Below, piece by piece: positions 5,862-13,023 of a stretch of 18,987 nt of DNA. Source of the DNA: an uncultured Actinomyces sp. Its GTDB lineage: Bacteria; Actinomycetota; Actinomycetes; Actinomycetales; Actinomycetaceae. Each line of letters begins with the position of its first letter. Within the stretch, counting starts at the first letter, position 1. Below the pieces are notes generated by a model. That model did not search any database. It worked only from the letters and a program-made list of their open reading frames with translations, and had not been told where the DNA came from. A program made the translations under genes and the position numbers. The stretch covers positions 1-18,987 of the forward strand of contig CALEXZ010000140.1 in NCBI GenBank assembly GCA_937926195.1. Reading direction: 5' to 3'.

Positions 5862-8800
5862 GTGCACATGCAAGCCCTGCACGCCCTGTGGTCCCGCTGG
5901 TCCAGCAGACCCACCCGGCACACGCGCCCCGGCCGAGCACCGCGCCCTCCTCGGCTGGCACGCACCCGTCGGCGCCCCTGGGCGCGGGTCCTGCCCGCCG
6001 CCGCCGCCGTCACGCTCGCGCTCGTGGGCGCCGCCCTCAGCCCCACCCTGTCGCCCACCGCCCAGGCCGACGAGCCCTCCCCAGACCTCCAGGTCACCAT
6101 GCCCGGCAGCCACAACGACGAGATGGGCTGCGCCGCCGACTGGGCCCCCGACTGCACCGCCGCCGCCCTGGCCCGCGACCCGCTCTCCGGCCTCTACTCC
6201 GCGACCTTCGAGCTGCCCGCCGGCTCCTACGAGTACAAGGTCACCATCGGCGCAACCTGGGACGAGAACTACGGGGCCAACGGCCAGGCCGGCGGCGCCA
6301 ACATCAGCTACACCACCGACGGCGGCCCGGTCACCTTCTTCTACGACCCCGCCAGCCACGTGTCCTGGACCGACGCCACCACCCCGTTCATCACCCTGCC
6401 AGGCTCCTTCCAGGACGAGCTCGGCTGCCCCTCCGACTGGGCGCCCGACTGCCTGGCCACCCTCATGCGCCCGGCAGCCGACGGCACCTTCACCTTCACC
6501 ACCGCCGCCCTGGCGACCGGCTCCTACGAGGTCAAGGTCGTCCACGGCCGTTCCTGGGACGAGAACTACGGCGTCGACGGCGTGGCCGGCGGCGCCAACT
6601 ACTCCTTCTCCGCCTCCGCGGGCAAGGACGTGACCTTCACCTACGACCCGGCCACGCATCTACTGAGCATCGCCGTCGCCGACCCGCCCGCGGCCGGCAC
6701 CGGCGAGGAGCGCGCCTACTGGGTCGACGAGACCACCCTGGCCTGGCCGACCTCCCTCCTGCCCGAGGGCGTCACCCGCGACCAGGTGGTGGCCGCGGGC
6801 ACCCCCGCCGCCGTCAGCTTCGGGCTGGTCACCGCCCCCGACGGCGGGGCGGGCCTGTCCGACGGCGCCGTCACCGGCGGCACCGAGACGCCGCTGCGCG
6901 TGAGCGGGGACCTGAGCGCCGACGTCCTCGCCGCCCATCCCAACCTCACCGGCTACCTCGCCCTGTCACTCGCCGGATCCGACGGCGTCCCGCTGCTCAG
7001 CCGCAGCCAGGTCGAGCAGGCCCTGAGAGGTCAAGTCGCCGTGGTCGAGCGCCGGGCCGACGGCACCGTCGCCGCCTTTACCGGCGTGCAGAGCGCCGCC
7101 GTCATCGACTCCCTGCTCACCCCGGCCCCCGACGCCCCGCTGGGCGCGACCTTCACCAACGGCGTCCCGTCCTTCGCGCTGTGGGCCCCCACCGCCCAGT
7201 CGGTCGCCCTGCTCACCTGGGACACCGGCCAGGCCACGGGCTCCGCGCCGCAGGTGGCCGGGCCGGCCGTGCGCACCGAGGCCGTGCGCGGTGACGACGG
7301 GCGCTGGAGCGTGGCCAACGCCGACGGCGCCATCGCCGCCGGCTCCCAGTACCTGTGGGAGGTCACGGTCTACGTCCCCGACACCGGCCGGGTCGAGACC
7401 AACACGGTGACCGACCCCTACTCGCTGGCCCTGACCATGGACTCCCAGCGCTCGGTCGCCGTCGACCTCAGCCACCCGGACCTCGTGCCCCAGCAGTGGG
7501 CACAGACCGCCAGCCCCGTCGTCGCCTCCGACGCCGGACGCACGATCTACGAGCTGCACGTGCGCGACTTCTCGGCCGCTGACACCTCCGTGCCCGAGGC
7601 CGAGCGCGGCACCTACCTGGCCTTCACCCACCCGGAGTCGGCGGGGATGACGCACCTGGCCGAGCTCGCCGAGGCGGGCATCGACACGGTGCACCTGCTG
7701 CCGACCTTCGACATCGCCTCCATCGGGGAGGACCGCAGCCGTCAGCAGGTGCCGGACATCCCCGCCGACGCGGGCCCGGCCTCGGAGGCCCAGCAGGCCG
7801 CCGTCGCCGCCGTGCGTGACGCCGACGCCTACAACTGGGGCTACGACCCGTGGCACTACCGGGCGCCGGAGGGCTCCTACGCCACCGACGGCAACCAGGA
7901 CGGCGGTGCCCGCACCTACCAGTTCCGCCAGATGGTGGGGGCCCTGCACGCCGCGGGCCTGCAGGTGGTGCTCGACCAGGTCTTCAACCACACGGCCGCT
8001 GCGGGCCAGTCACCCACCTCGGTGCTCGACCGGATCGTGCCGGGCTACTACCAGCGGCTCGACGCCAAGGGGGACATCTTCACCTCCACGTGCTGCTCGA
8101 ACACCGCCACCGAGAACACGATGGCTGAGCGCCTCATGATCGACTCCGTGGTCACCTGGGCGCGCGACTACCACGTGGACGGCTTCCGCTTCGACCTCAT
8201 GGGCTACCACTCGGTGCAGACCATGCAGGCGCTGCGCTCCGCCCTGGACGAGCTGACCCTGGAGGCCGACGGCGTGGACGGCTCGGCCGTCTACCTCTAC
8301 GGGGAGGGCTGGAACATGGGGGAGATCGCCAACAACGCGTTGTTCACCACCGCCACCCAGGGCCAGCTCAACGGCACCGGTATCGGCACCTTCAACGACC
8401 GTCTGCGTGACGCCATCCACGGTGGCGGCCCCTTCGACCAGGACCCGCGCACCTACCAGGGCTTCGGCACGGGCCTGTACACGGACCCGAGCGGGCTGGA
8501 CCCGCGCAGCCAGGAGGAGCAGCTGGCGGACCTGGGGCACGCCACCGACCTCATCCAGCTGAGTCTGGCGGGCAACCTGTCGAGCTTCACCTTCACCACC
8601 CATGACGGCACGGTGCGCTCGGGCGCCCAGATCGACTACAACGGGCAGCCCGCCGGCTACGCCTCCAGCCCGGAGGAGACCATCAACTACGTCGACGCCC
8701 ACGACAACGAGACCCTCTACGACCTGGGGATCCTCAAGCTGCCGACGGGCACGAGCGTGGCGAACCGGGTGCGCATGAACACGCTGTCCCTGGCGACCGT

Positions 8801-9731
8801 GGCCCTGGGGCAGTCGCCGACGCTGTGGGCGGCGGGCACGGAGATCCTGCGCAGCAAGTCCCTGGACCGCGACTCCTACAACTCCGGGGACCACTTCAAC
8901 GCCATCGACTGGACGTGCCAGACCAACGGCTACGGCAACGGCCTGCCGGTGGCGTCGGCCAACGGCTCGAAGTGGGACATCATGCGGCCCCTGCTGGAGG
9001 ACCCCGCGCTCAAGCCGAGCCCCGAGGACATCGCCGCCTCCCAGGCGCAGGTCCTCGACCTGCTGCGCATCCGCACCTCGACTCCCCTGTTCCACCTGGG
9101 CTCGGCCGAGCTCATCCAGGAGCGGGTGTCCTTCCCGAACTCGGGTCCGGGTGCGACGCCGGGCGTCATCACGATGCTCATCGAGGACCGTCCGCTGCCG
9201 GGAGCCGGGACCGGTGGAGGCACGGGGATGCGGACCGCGTCCACGAACAGGGTCGACATCGACCCCCAGGTCGGGGCGGTGCTCACGGTCTTCAACGCCA
9301 CCGACGAGCCGGTGTCCGAGACGATCAGCGACCTGCAGGGACGGCAGTTCGTCCTGCACTCGGTCCAGGCCGAGGGGGCCGACCCGGTGGTGAGGACCTC
9401 GACCTTTGACGCCGCGACGGGCACCGCGACGGTTCCCGCCCGCACGGTCGCCGTCTACGTCGAGGCGCAGACGCCGGCTGCTCAGCCGACACCGGAGCCC
9501 AGCGCCGCCCCGAGCGGTGACGCTCCGAGCGCGGACGCCTCCGATCAGCCGGGTGGTACCTCCACGCAGGCCCCGGCGGGTGGCTCGGGTACCGACACGG
9601 CGGCCGGAGCGGGCCAGCACGGCGGGTCCGGGACGCTGGCCCGCACGGGCGCCGGTGACCTCGTACTGCTCGGGGTCCTGTGCGTGGTGCTGGTGGGCGC
9701 GGGAGCGGCTCTGCGCCGTCGCCGGGCCTGA
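5862..9731 (+). CDS. pulA: Secreted, cell-wall-anchored type I pullulanase (GH13) with tandem X25 modules
   Basis: A 1289-residue debranching enzyme that cleaves alpha-1,6 links in pullulan, amylopectin or glycogen at the cell surface. Residues 1-69 are a long Arg-rich signal peptide ending AQA|D. About 76-177 and 178-268 are two tandem X25-like starch-binding modules, each with a PGS-x2-DE-x-GC...DWAPDC start and a WDENYG...AGGAN core. An N2-like domain and a CBM48 (FALWAPTAQSV) follow. The GH13 barrel has the pullulanase motif YNWGYDP (657-663), region I LDQVFNH (704-710), region II GFRFDLMG with nucleophile Asp778, region III GEGW with acid/base Glu815, and region IV HDN (His947, Asp948). 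After a C-terminal beta domain come a Pro/Ala/Thr/Ser-rich spacer, LARTG (1259-1263), a hydrophobic helix and RRRRA. LARTG fits class E sortase (LAXTG) sorting. GTG at 5862 is chosen because AAGGAG lies 5 nt upstream; the ATG at 5868 is an alternative. The gene is monocistronic. Confidence 0.94.
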   Translation: MHMQALHALWSRWSSRPTRHTRPGRAPRPPRLARTRRRPWARVLPAAAAVTLALVGAALSPTLSPTAQADEPSPDLQVTMPGSHNDEMGCAADWAPDCTAAALARDPLSGLYSATFELPAGSYEYKVTIGATWDENYGANGQAGGANISYTTDGGPVTFFYDPASHVSWTDATTPFITLPGSFQDELGCPSDWAPDCLATLMRPAADGTFTFTTAALATGSYEVKVVHGRSWDENYGVDGVAGGANYSFSASAGKDVTFTYDPATHLLSIAVADPPAAGTGEERAYWVDETTLAWPTSLLPEGVTRDQVVAAGTPAAVSFGLVTAPDGGAGLSDGAVTGGTETPLRVSGDLSADVLAAHPNLTGYLALSLAGSDGVPLLSRSQVEQALRGQVAVVERRADGTVAAFTGVQSAAVIDSLLTPAPDAPLGATFTNGVPSFALWAPTAQSVALLTWDTGQATGSAPQVAGPAVRTEAVRGDDGRWSVANADGAIAAGSQYLWEVTVYVPDTGRVETNTVTDPYSLALTMDSQRSVAVDLSHPDLVPQQWAQTASPVVASDAGRTIYELHVRDFSAADTSVPEAERGTYLAFTHPESAGMTHLAELAEAGIDTVHLLPTFDIASIGEDRSRQQVPDIPADAGPASEAQQAAVAAVRDADAYNWGYDPWHYRAPEGSYATDGNQDGGARTYQFRQMVGALHAAGLQVVLDQVFNHTAAAGQSPTSVLDRIVPGYYQRLDAKGDIFTSTCCSNTATENTMAERLMIDSVVTWARDYHVDGFRFDLMGYHSVQTMQALRSALDELTLEADGVDGSAVYLYGEGWNMGEIANNALFTTATQGQLNGTGIGTFNDRLRDAIHGGGPFDQDPRTYQGFGTGLYTDPSGLDPRSQEEQLADLGHATDLIQLSLAGNLSSFTFTTHDGTVRSGAQIDYNGQPAGYASSPEETINYVDAHDNETLYDLGILKLPTGTSVANRVRMNTLSLATVALGQSPTLWAAGTEILRSKSLDRDSYNSGDHFNAIDWTCQTNGYGNGLPVASANGSKWDIMRPLLEDPALKPSPEDIAASQAQVLDLLRIRTSTPLFHLGSAELIQERVSFPNSGPGATPGVITMLIEDRPLPGAGTGGGTGMRTASTNRVDIDPQVGAVLTVFNATDEPVSETISDLQGRQFVLHSVQAEGADPVVRTSTFDAATGTATVPARTVAVYVEAQTPAAQPTPEPSAAPSGDAPSADASDQPGGTSTQAPAGGSGTDTAAGAGQHGGSGTLARTGAGDLVLLGVLCVVLVGAGAALRRRRA

Positions 9732-9775
9732 CCTCACTCCGCCCCTCCCCCAACCTCTCCCCCCTCCCCCACCCA

Positions 9776-9850
9776 CGCCCAACTCCTCGGTTTGCGCGCG
9801 AGCGTACGGTGATTCGCCGTACTTTCGAGCGCAAACCGAGGAGTTGGGCG
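9776..9850. repeat. 75-bp near-perfect palindrome, copy 2 of the intergenic repeat
   Basis: The arms CGCCCAACTCCTCGGTTTGCG... and ...CGCAAACCGAGGAGTTGGGCG pair around a short loop (near 9810-9815) with about three mismatches. The inner sequence matches copy 1 at 5573-5645. The right arm of this copy is the same sequence as the left arm of copy 1 over 26-27 nt, so the two inner arms are effectively inverted relative to each other. It lies between convergent ends of the pullulanase (9731) and transketolase (9877) genes, a good place for a bidirectional terminator, but lacks a T-tract. Confidence 0.88.
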
Positions 9851-9876
9851 GGAGGAACGGGGCGGCCGTCCTGCTG

Positions 9877-10809
9877 TCAGGCGAGGAGCTCGTGGGCGGC
9901 AGCGACAACGCCCTCGGCGCTGATGCCCCAGTGGTCCATGAGCCAGGCCTCCGAGCCCGTCGGTGCCCACTCGTCCGGCACGCCCAGGCGGCGCACCGGC
10001 ACAGGGCACCTCTGTGCGGTCAGCTCGGCGACAGCACCTCCGAGCCCACCCTTGACGGTGCCCTCCTCGATGGTGATGATCCTGCCGGTCTCACGGGCCG
10101 CGGCCAGGACGGCCTCCTCGTCGAGCGGCTTGACCACGGGCAGCGACAGCAGGCGGGCACTCACCCCCTCAGCGGCAAGGCGCTCAACGCCCTCCAGGGC
10201 ACGGTGGACGGTGGTCCCGTTGGCGATCACCGTCAGGTCCGCGCCCTCGCGCAGGGTCACCGCCTTGGGCGTGAAGACGTAGTCCGGTCCGTGCACCGCG
10301 GGCACCTTCATCCGCGGGATGCGGATGTAGGCCGGCCCGTCGAGCTCGTTGTAGGCCCAGCGCAGCGCCCCCTCGGTCTCGGCCGGGTCGGCGGGGACGA
10401 TGACGGTCATCCCGGGCAGGGCACGCATGATGCTCACGTCCTCCGCGCTGTGGTGCGTCGAGCCGAGCTGGCCGTAGGCCAGGCCCGGGGACTGGGCGCA
10501 CAGGAGCACGTGGCGGCGTGAGTAGCCGACGTCGATCTTGACCTGCTCGGTGGCGCGGGCTGACAGGAAGGAGCCCGCGCAGGACACGACCGGGATCTTG
10601 CCGCCGTTCTCCAGCCCCGCGGCGACACCGACCTGGTTCTGCTCGGCGATGCCCACGTTGATGAGCCGGGTCGGGAACTCCTTCTGGAACCCTCCGAGGT
10701 TGGCGGATCCGACCGAGCCGTTGACGACGACGACGAGCCGCTCGTCTGCGCGGGCGATGTCGGTGAGGGTGGCCGCGTAGGCCTGACGGCAGTCGAAGAG
10801 ATCAGTCAT
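9877..10809 (-). CDS. Transketolase, C-terminal subunit
   Basis: A 310-residue protein of normal length for the C-terminal half of a split transketolase (pyrimidine-binding plus C-terminal domains). Motifs include INVGIAEQNQVGVAAGL, with the Glu that activates the thiamine diphosphate aminopyrimidine, then SPGLAYGQLGSTHHSAEDVSIMRA, PADPAETEGALRWA and a C-terminal IITIEEGTVKGGLGGAVAE block. The enzyme moves two-carbon ketol units between sugar phosphates only when paired with the N-terminal subunit, which binds the diphosphate and Mg. That partner is truncated immediately upstream (10806-11141). The ATG at 10809 is used: it overlaps the upstream stop as ATGA, and the in-frame extension toward 11202 has no family similarity. 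Function here is therefore doubtful unless another N-subunit exists elsewhere in the genome. Confidence 0.9.
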   Translation of the reverse strand: MTDLFDCRQAYAATLTDIARADERLVVVVNGSVGSANLGGFQKEFPTRLINVGIAEQNQVGVAAGLENGGKIPVVSCAGSFLSARATEQVKIDVGYSRRHVLLCAQSPGLAYGQLGSTHHSAEDVSIMRALPGMTVIVPADPAETEGALRWAYNELDGPAYIRIPRMKVPAVHGPDYVFTPKAVTLREGADLTVIANGTTVHRALEGVERLAAEGVSARLLSLPVVKPLDEEAVLAAARETGRIITIEEGTVKGGLGGAVAELTAQRCPVPVRRLGVPDEWAPTGSEAWLMDHWGISAEGVVAAAHELLA

Positions 10810-11141
10810 GCGAGGGCCTCCAGCTCGGCGAGGGCGGCCTGGGCCTCCTCGGGCGACGGCAGCTTGTGGTGCCACGGCTGCTTGTCGCTCATGAAGGAGA
10901 CCGGGTGCCCCTTGTGGGAGTGGGCGATGATGTAGGTGGGTGTGCCTGGCTGCGCCGGTGCCTGGAGGGCGTCGAGGAGCTGGCCGTGGTCGTGGGCGCC
11001 GGAGGTGAGGACGGCCTCGGCCTCCTCCGGCGTCATGAAGGTGGTGCCGAAGGCACATACCGCCACAATGACGACCGCCACTGCGGCCCTGATCGCGATG
11101 CTCGTTGCGCGTCCTCGACGCTGTGAGCCTGTACGTGCCAC
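10806..11141 (-). CDS. Chimeric ORF: membrane-anchor N-terminus fused to last ~60 residues of transketolase N-subunit
   Basis: A 111-residue ORF. Residues from about 48 to 111 (AHDHGQLLDALQAPAQPGTP, then IIAHSHKGHPVSFM, KQPWHHKLPSPEEAQAALAE) match the extreme C-terminus of transketolase N-terminal subunits (VKGKGVSFME...WHH in relatives). The other ~200 residues of that subunit, including the GDG thiamine-diphosphate motif, are absent. Residues 1-45 are instead basic, then one hydrophobic helix (about 17-33), then GTTFMTPEEAEA. This resembles the start of DUF2291-type proteins found in rbs-like sugar ABC operons, an identification made from memory and weak. The GTG at 11141 has a strong AAGGAGG 8 nt upstream, and the TGA overlaps the next gene's ATG. 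A large in-frame deletion between two former operon genes explains it. It is probably a relic without transketolase activity. Confidence 0.7.
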   Translation of the reverse strand: MARTGSQRRGRATSIAIRAAVAVVIVAVCAFGTTFMTPEEAEAVLTSGAHDHGQLLDALQAPAQPGTPTYIIAHSHKGHPVSFMSDKQPWHHKLPSPEEAQAALAELEALA

Positions 11142-11434
11142 CGCTTGAGCCTCCTTGCTCTGTCACGCGGGCTGGGAGCACCCACGTGTGCGACATGTTC
11201 ATTCACTTTAGAATTGGGACATCCCAGCATTTCGTTGCCCCGCGCAAGAAATCAAGGAACCAGGTGCAAGTCGAACATCGGACGTGCCGCGATACGCTTT
11301 GTTGCAGACGCACACATATGCCCTACGTCCCGACCGCGGCCCGGTGACGCGCCGGCGACGGCCCCATTGGGCCGCACCGCCCTGGCGCCGCCCTGCGACA
11401 GCACCCGCGGCCCCGCCGCGGCCGCACGGCCGCT
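11142..11434. other. Intergenic region upstream of the transketolase relic, with an AT-richer stretch
   Basis: No gene is supported here. From 11200 to 11335 the base composition falls well below the surroundings, as expected of a promoter zone. On the minus strand TAAAGT (11212-11207) is a fair -10 for the chimeric gene, and GGGACATCCC (11217-11226) is a small dyad just upstream of it that could be an operator. No convincing -35 is seen. The rest is GC-rich with a second perfect hairpin at 11418-11433 (GCGGCCG-CA-CGGCCGC). Confidence 0.4.
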
Positions 11435-11462
11435 CCCCGGGGGCCCACAACGGCCCCCGGGG
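11435..11462 (-). terminator. Perfect 11-bp GC hairpin downstream of the kinase gene, likely terminator
   Basis: CCCCGGGGGCC (11435-11445) and GGCCCCCGGGG (11452-11462) pair perfectly around the 6-nt loop CACAAC. It lies about 65 nt past the kinase stop codon. There is no T-tract, as is common for actinobacterial terminators. It separates the kinase operon from the transketolase relic. Confidence 0.5.
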
Positions 11463-11526
11463 CGCGCAGCAGCGCGTCCGGCTGCACTCTCAGCAGCCAG
11501 ACGGCCTGCGGTGCGAGGCGCTCACC

Positions 11527-12426
11527 TCACGGGACGATGGGCGTGATCCCCCCGTAGGACGAGGCCGCCCCCCGGGCGAGCACGGCGGCGGAGCCGGCGC
11601 GCATGCCCTCGGCGACCGCCCGCTCGAAGTCCAGGCCCATGGACAGGGCCGCGGCCAGCGCCCCCACCGTGGCATCGCCCGCGCCGGTCGTGTCCACGAC
11701 GGGGCCGGCGTCCACGGCCTCGACGTGCGCCGAGCGCTCGCCGTCACGCCACACGGCGCCCGCGGCCCCGAGCGTGACAAGCACGCGAGCGGGACCGAGC
11801 TCCGCGAGCGCCCGGGCCACCTCGCGCGCCTCCGCGGCACCGTGCGGGGCCTCGCGCCCCAGGACGAGGCCGGCCTCGGTCTCGTTGACGACCAGCACGT
11901 CGACCGCGGCCAGGTCCTGCGGCGCGATCGGGTACACGGGCGCGATGTTGAGCACCACGGTGGCACCGGCCGCACGGGCGAGCGCGATGACCTCCGTGTT
12001 GGTCTGGGGCGGGACCTCACCCTGGAGGACGACGATGTCACCCTCCCCCGGGGCGACGGCGGCCGCCTGGTCCGCAGTGACGCGTCCGTTGGCACCGGCG
12101 TCGATGAGGATCGTGTTCTCCCCCTGGGCGGAGACGGTGATGAAGGCCGTGCCGGTGGTGCCCTCGTCGACGAGGAGGGAGCCGACGTCGACGCCGTGGC
12201 CGGCGAGCTCGGCGCGCAGGGCGGGGCCCGCGCCGTCGGAACCGACCCGCCCGACGAAGAAGGTGGCGGCACCCGCGTGCGCGGCGGCCGCGGCCTGGTT
12301 CGCCCCCTTACCGCCCAGGCGGTAGGTCAATGAGCGCGTGTAGAGCGTCTCGCCGGGCTGGGGGAAGCGGTCGACGGTGACGGTGGCGTCCTGGTTGATG
12401 GACCCGACGACGATGACGCGCGCCAT
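11527..12426 (-). CDS. Ribokinase-like PfkB-family sugar kinase
   Basis: A 299-residue PfkB/ribokinase family kinase. Visible marks are VVGSINQDATVTVDRFPQPGET at the N-terminus, the substrate-binding GGKGANQAAAAA (about residues 40-51), a GRVGSDGAG block and the catalytic/anion-hole DTTGAGDATVGALAAA near residue 250. The middle NIAPVYPI and VLVVNETEAGLVLG are typical of ribokinase. It would phosphorylate a pentose such as D-ribose, or a related sugar, with ATP in the cytosol. The ATG at 12426 is chosen; a GTG one codon upstream (12429) is equally possible. Either way the start overlaps the stop of the mutarotase gene, so the pair is translationally coupled. The FucU-like partner makes ribose less certain, so I give no gene symbol. 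Confidence 0.9.
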   Translation of the reverse strand: MARVIVVGSINQDATVTVDRFPQPGETLYTRSLTYRLGGKGANQAAAAAHAGAATFFVGRVGSDGAGPALRAELAGHGVDVGSLLVDEGTTGTAFITVSAQGENTILIDAGANGRVTADQAAAVAPGEGDIVVLQGEVPPQTNTEVIALARAAGATVVLNIAPVYPIAPQDLAAVDVLVVNETEAGLVLGREAPHGAAEAREVARALAELGPARVLVTLGAAGAVWRDGERSAHVEAVDAGPVVDTTGAGDATVGALAAALSMGLDFERAVAEGMRAGSAAVLARGAASSYGGITPIVP

Positions 12427-12878
12427 CACAGGGGCCTGCCGTCGGGACCGAAGGCGGGCAGGACGCCCTTGGTCAGGAGGTAGCAGCCGTAGGGGCGGGT
12501 CTCCTGCGTGTGGATGATGGCGCGGGCGGAGCGGGCCTCCTCGTAGAAGGCGAAGCGCTCGACGGCCTCGCCCTGGACCTCACGGCGCTCCAGCTCGCTG
12601 GCGACGGCGAGCACGTCGCGGGTGACCTCCCGCACCTCGGTGTCACCCGCACCCTCCATGTAGCGCACCGGGGCGTCGATGAAGGTGTCCAGGGGCATGA
12701 GCTCGACGACGATCCGCACCGCTTCGGGGCAGTTGAGCGAGGGCATGGCGATGACAGGGACCCCGGCGCTGTAGGCCGGGTAGTTCGAGTCGACGACGGC
12801 GATCGTGTCGCCGTGGCCCATGCGGGACAGGACGTCGAGCAGCTCGGGCGTCATGAGCGTGTTGATTCCCTTGAGCAT
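12426..12878 (-). CDS. RbsD/FucU-family sugar mutarotase (FucU-like)
   Basis: A 150-residue cytosolic protein of the RbsD/FucU family, which interconverts sugar anomers. The start MLKGINTLMTPELLDVLSRMGHGD carries the catalytic-type GHGD and follows FucU more than RbsD from memory: FucU begins MLK-x-I-x-P-L-x-SPELLKVLAEMGHGD. DSNYPAYS, LPLDTF-like MPLDTFIDAPV and the C-terminal YGCYLLTKGVLP also fit FucU. The ATG at 12878 has AAGGAGA 6 nt upstream (minus strand). Its product would supply the correct anomer to the kinase encoded by the overlapping next gene. The sugar is open: fucose, ribose and related monosaccharides are all plausible. Confidence 0.88.
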   Translation of the reverse strand: MLKGINTLMTPELLDVLSRMGHGDTIAVVDSNYPAYSAGVPVIAMPSLNCPEAVRIVVELMPLDTFIDAPVRYMEGAGDTEVREVTRDVLAVASELERREVQGEAVERFAFYEEARSARAIIHTQETRPYGCYLLTKGVLPAFGPDGRPL

Positions 12879-12922
12879 AGGTCTCTCCTTTGAGTGATCC
12901 AGGGACTGCGCCGGACGCCTCC

Positions 12923-12972
12923 CAGGCGTGCCACACGGGACCGCGTGCGGAGCGGTATCCGCCACACGCCTG
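12923..12972. promoter_or_regulatory. Dyad region upstream of the mutarotase-kinase operon, possible SorC-family operator
   Basis: CAGGCGTG (12923-12930) and CACGCCTG (12965-12972) form a perfect 8-bp inverted repeat. A nested imperfect dyad (GGACCGC ... GCGGTATCC, 12938-12960) sits in the middle. A weak promoter on the minus strand (AGGACA-N18-GATACC) would overlap it. Its place between the regulator and the sugar genes suggests autoregulated control by the SorC-type protein. This is inference from symmetry and position. Confidence 0.35.
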
Positions 12973-13023
12973 ATGTCTGTCCTTCTCGCCCGCTCTGTGC
13001 GCCGACGGGGGCTGGGGCCACGC

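Noticed and set aside
8010..9908. 632-residue open frame on the - strand opposite the pullulanase
   Set aside because: It is antisense to the GH13 catalytic domain, shows no family motif, and its N-terminus is only the translated palindrome.
10810..11202. N-terminal extension of the transketolase C-subunit to 441 residues
   Set aside because: The added residues are an out-of-frame reading of the chimeric ORF. The ATG at 10809 with ATGA overlap fits the family length.
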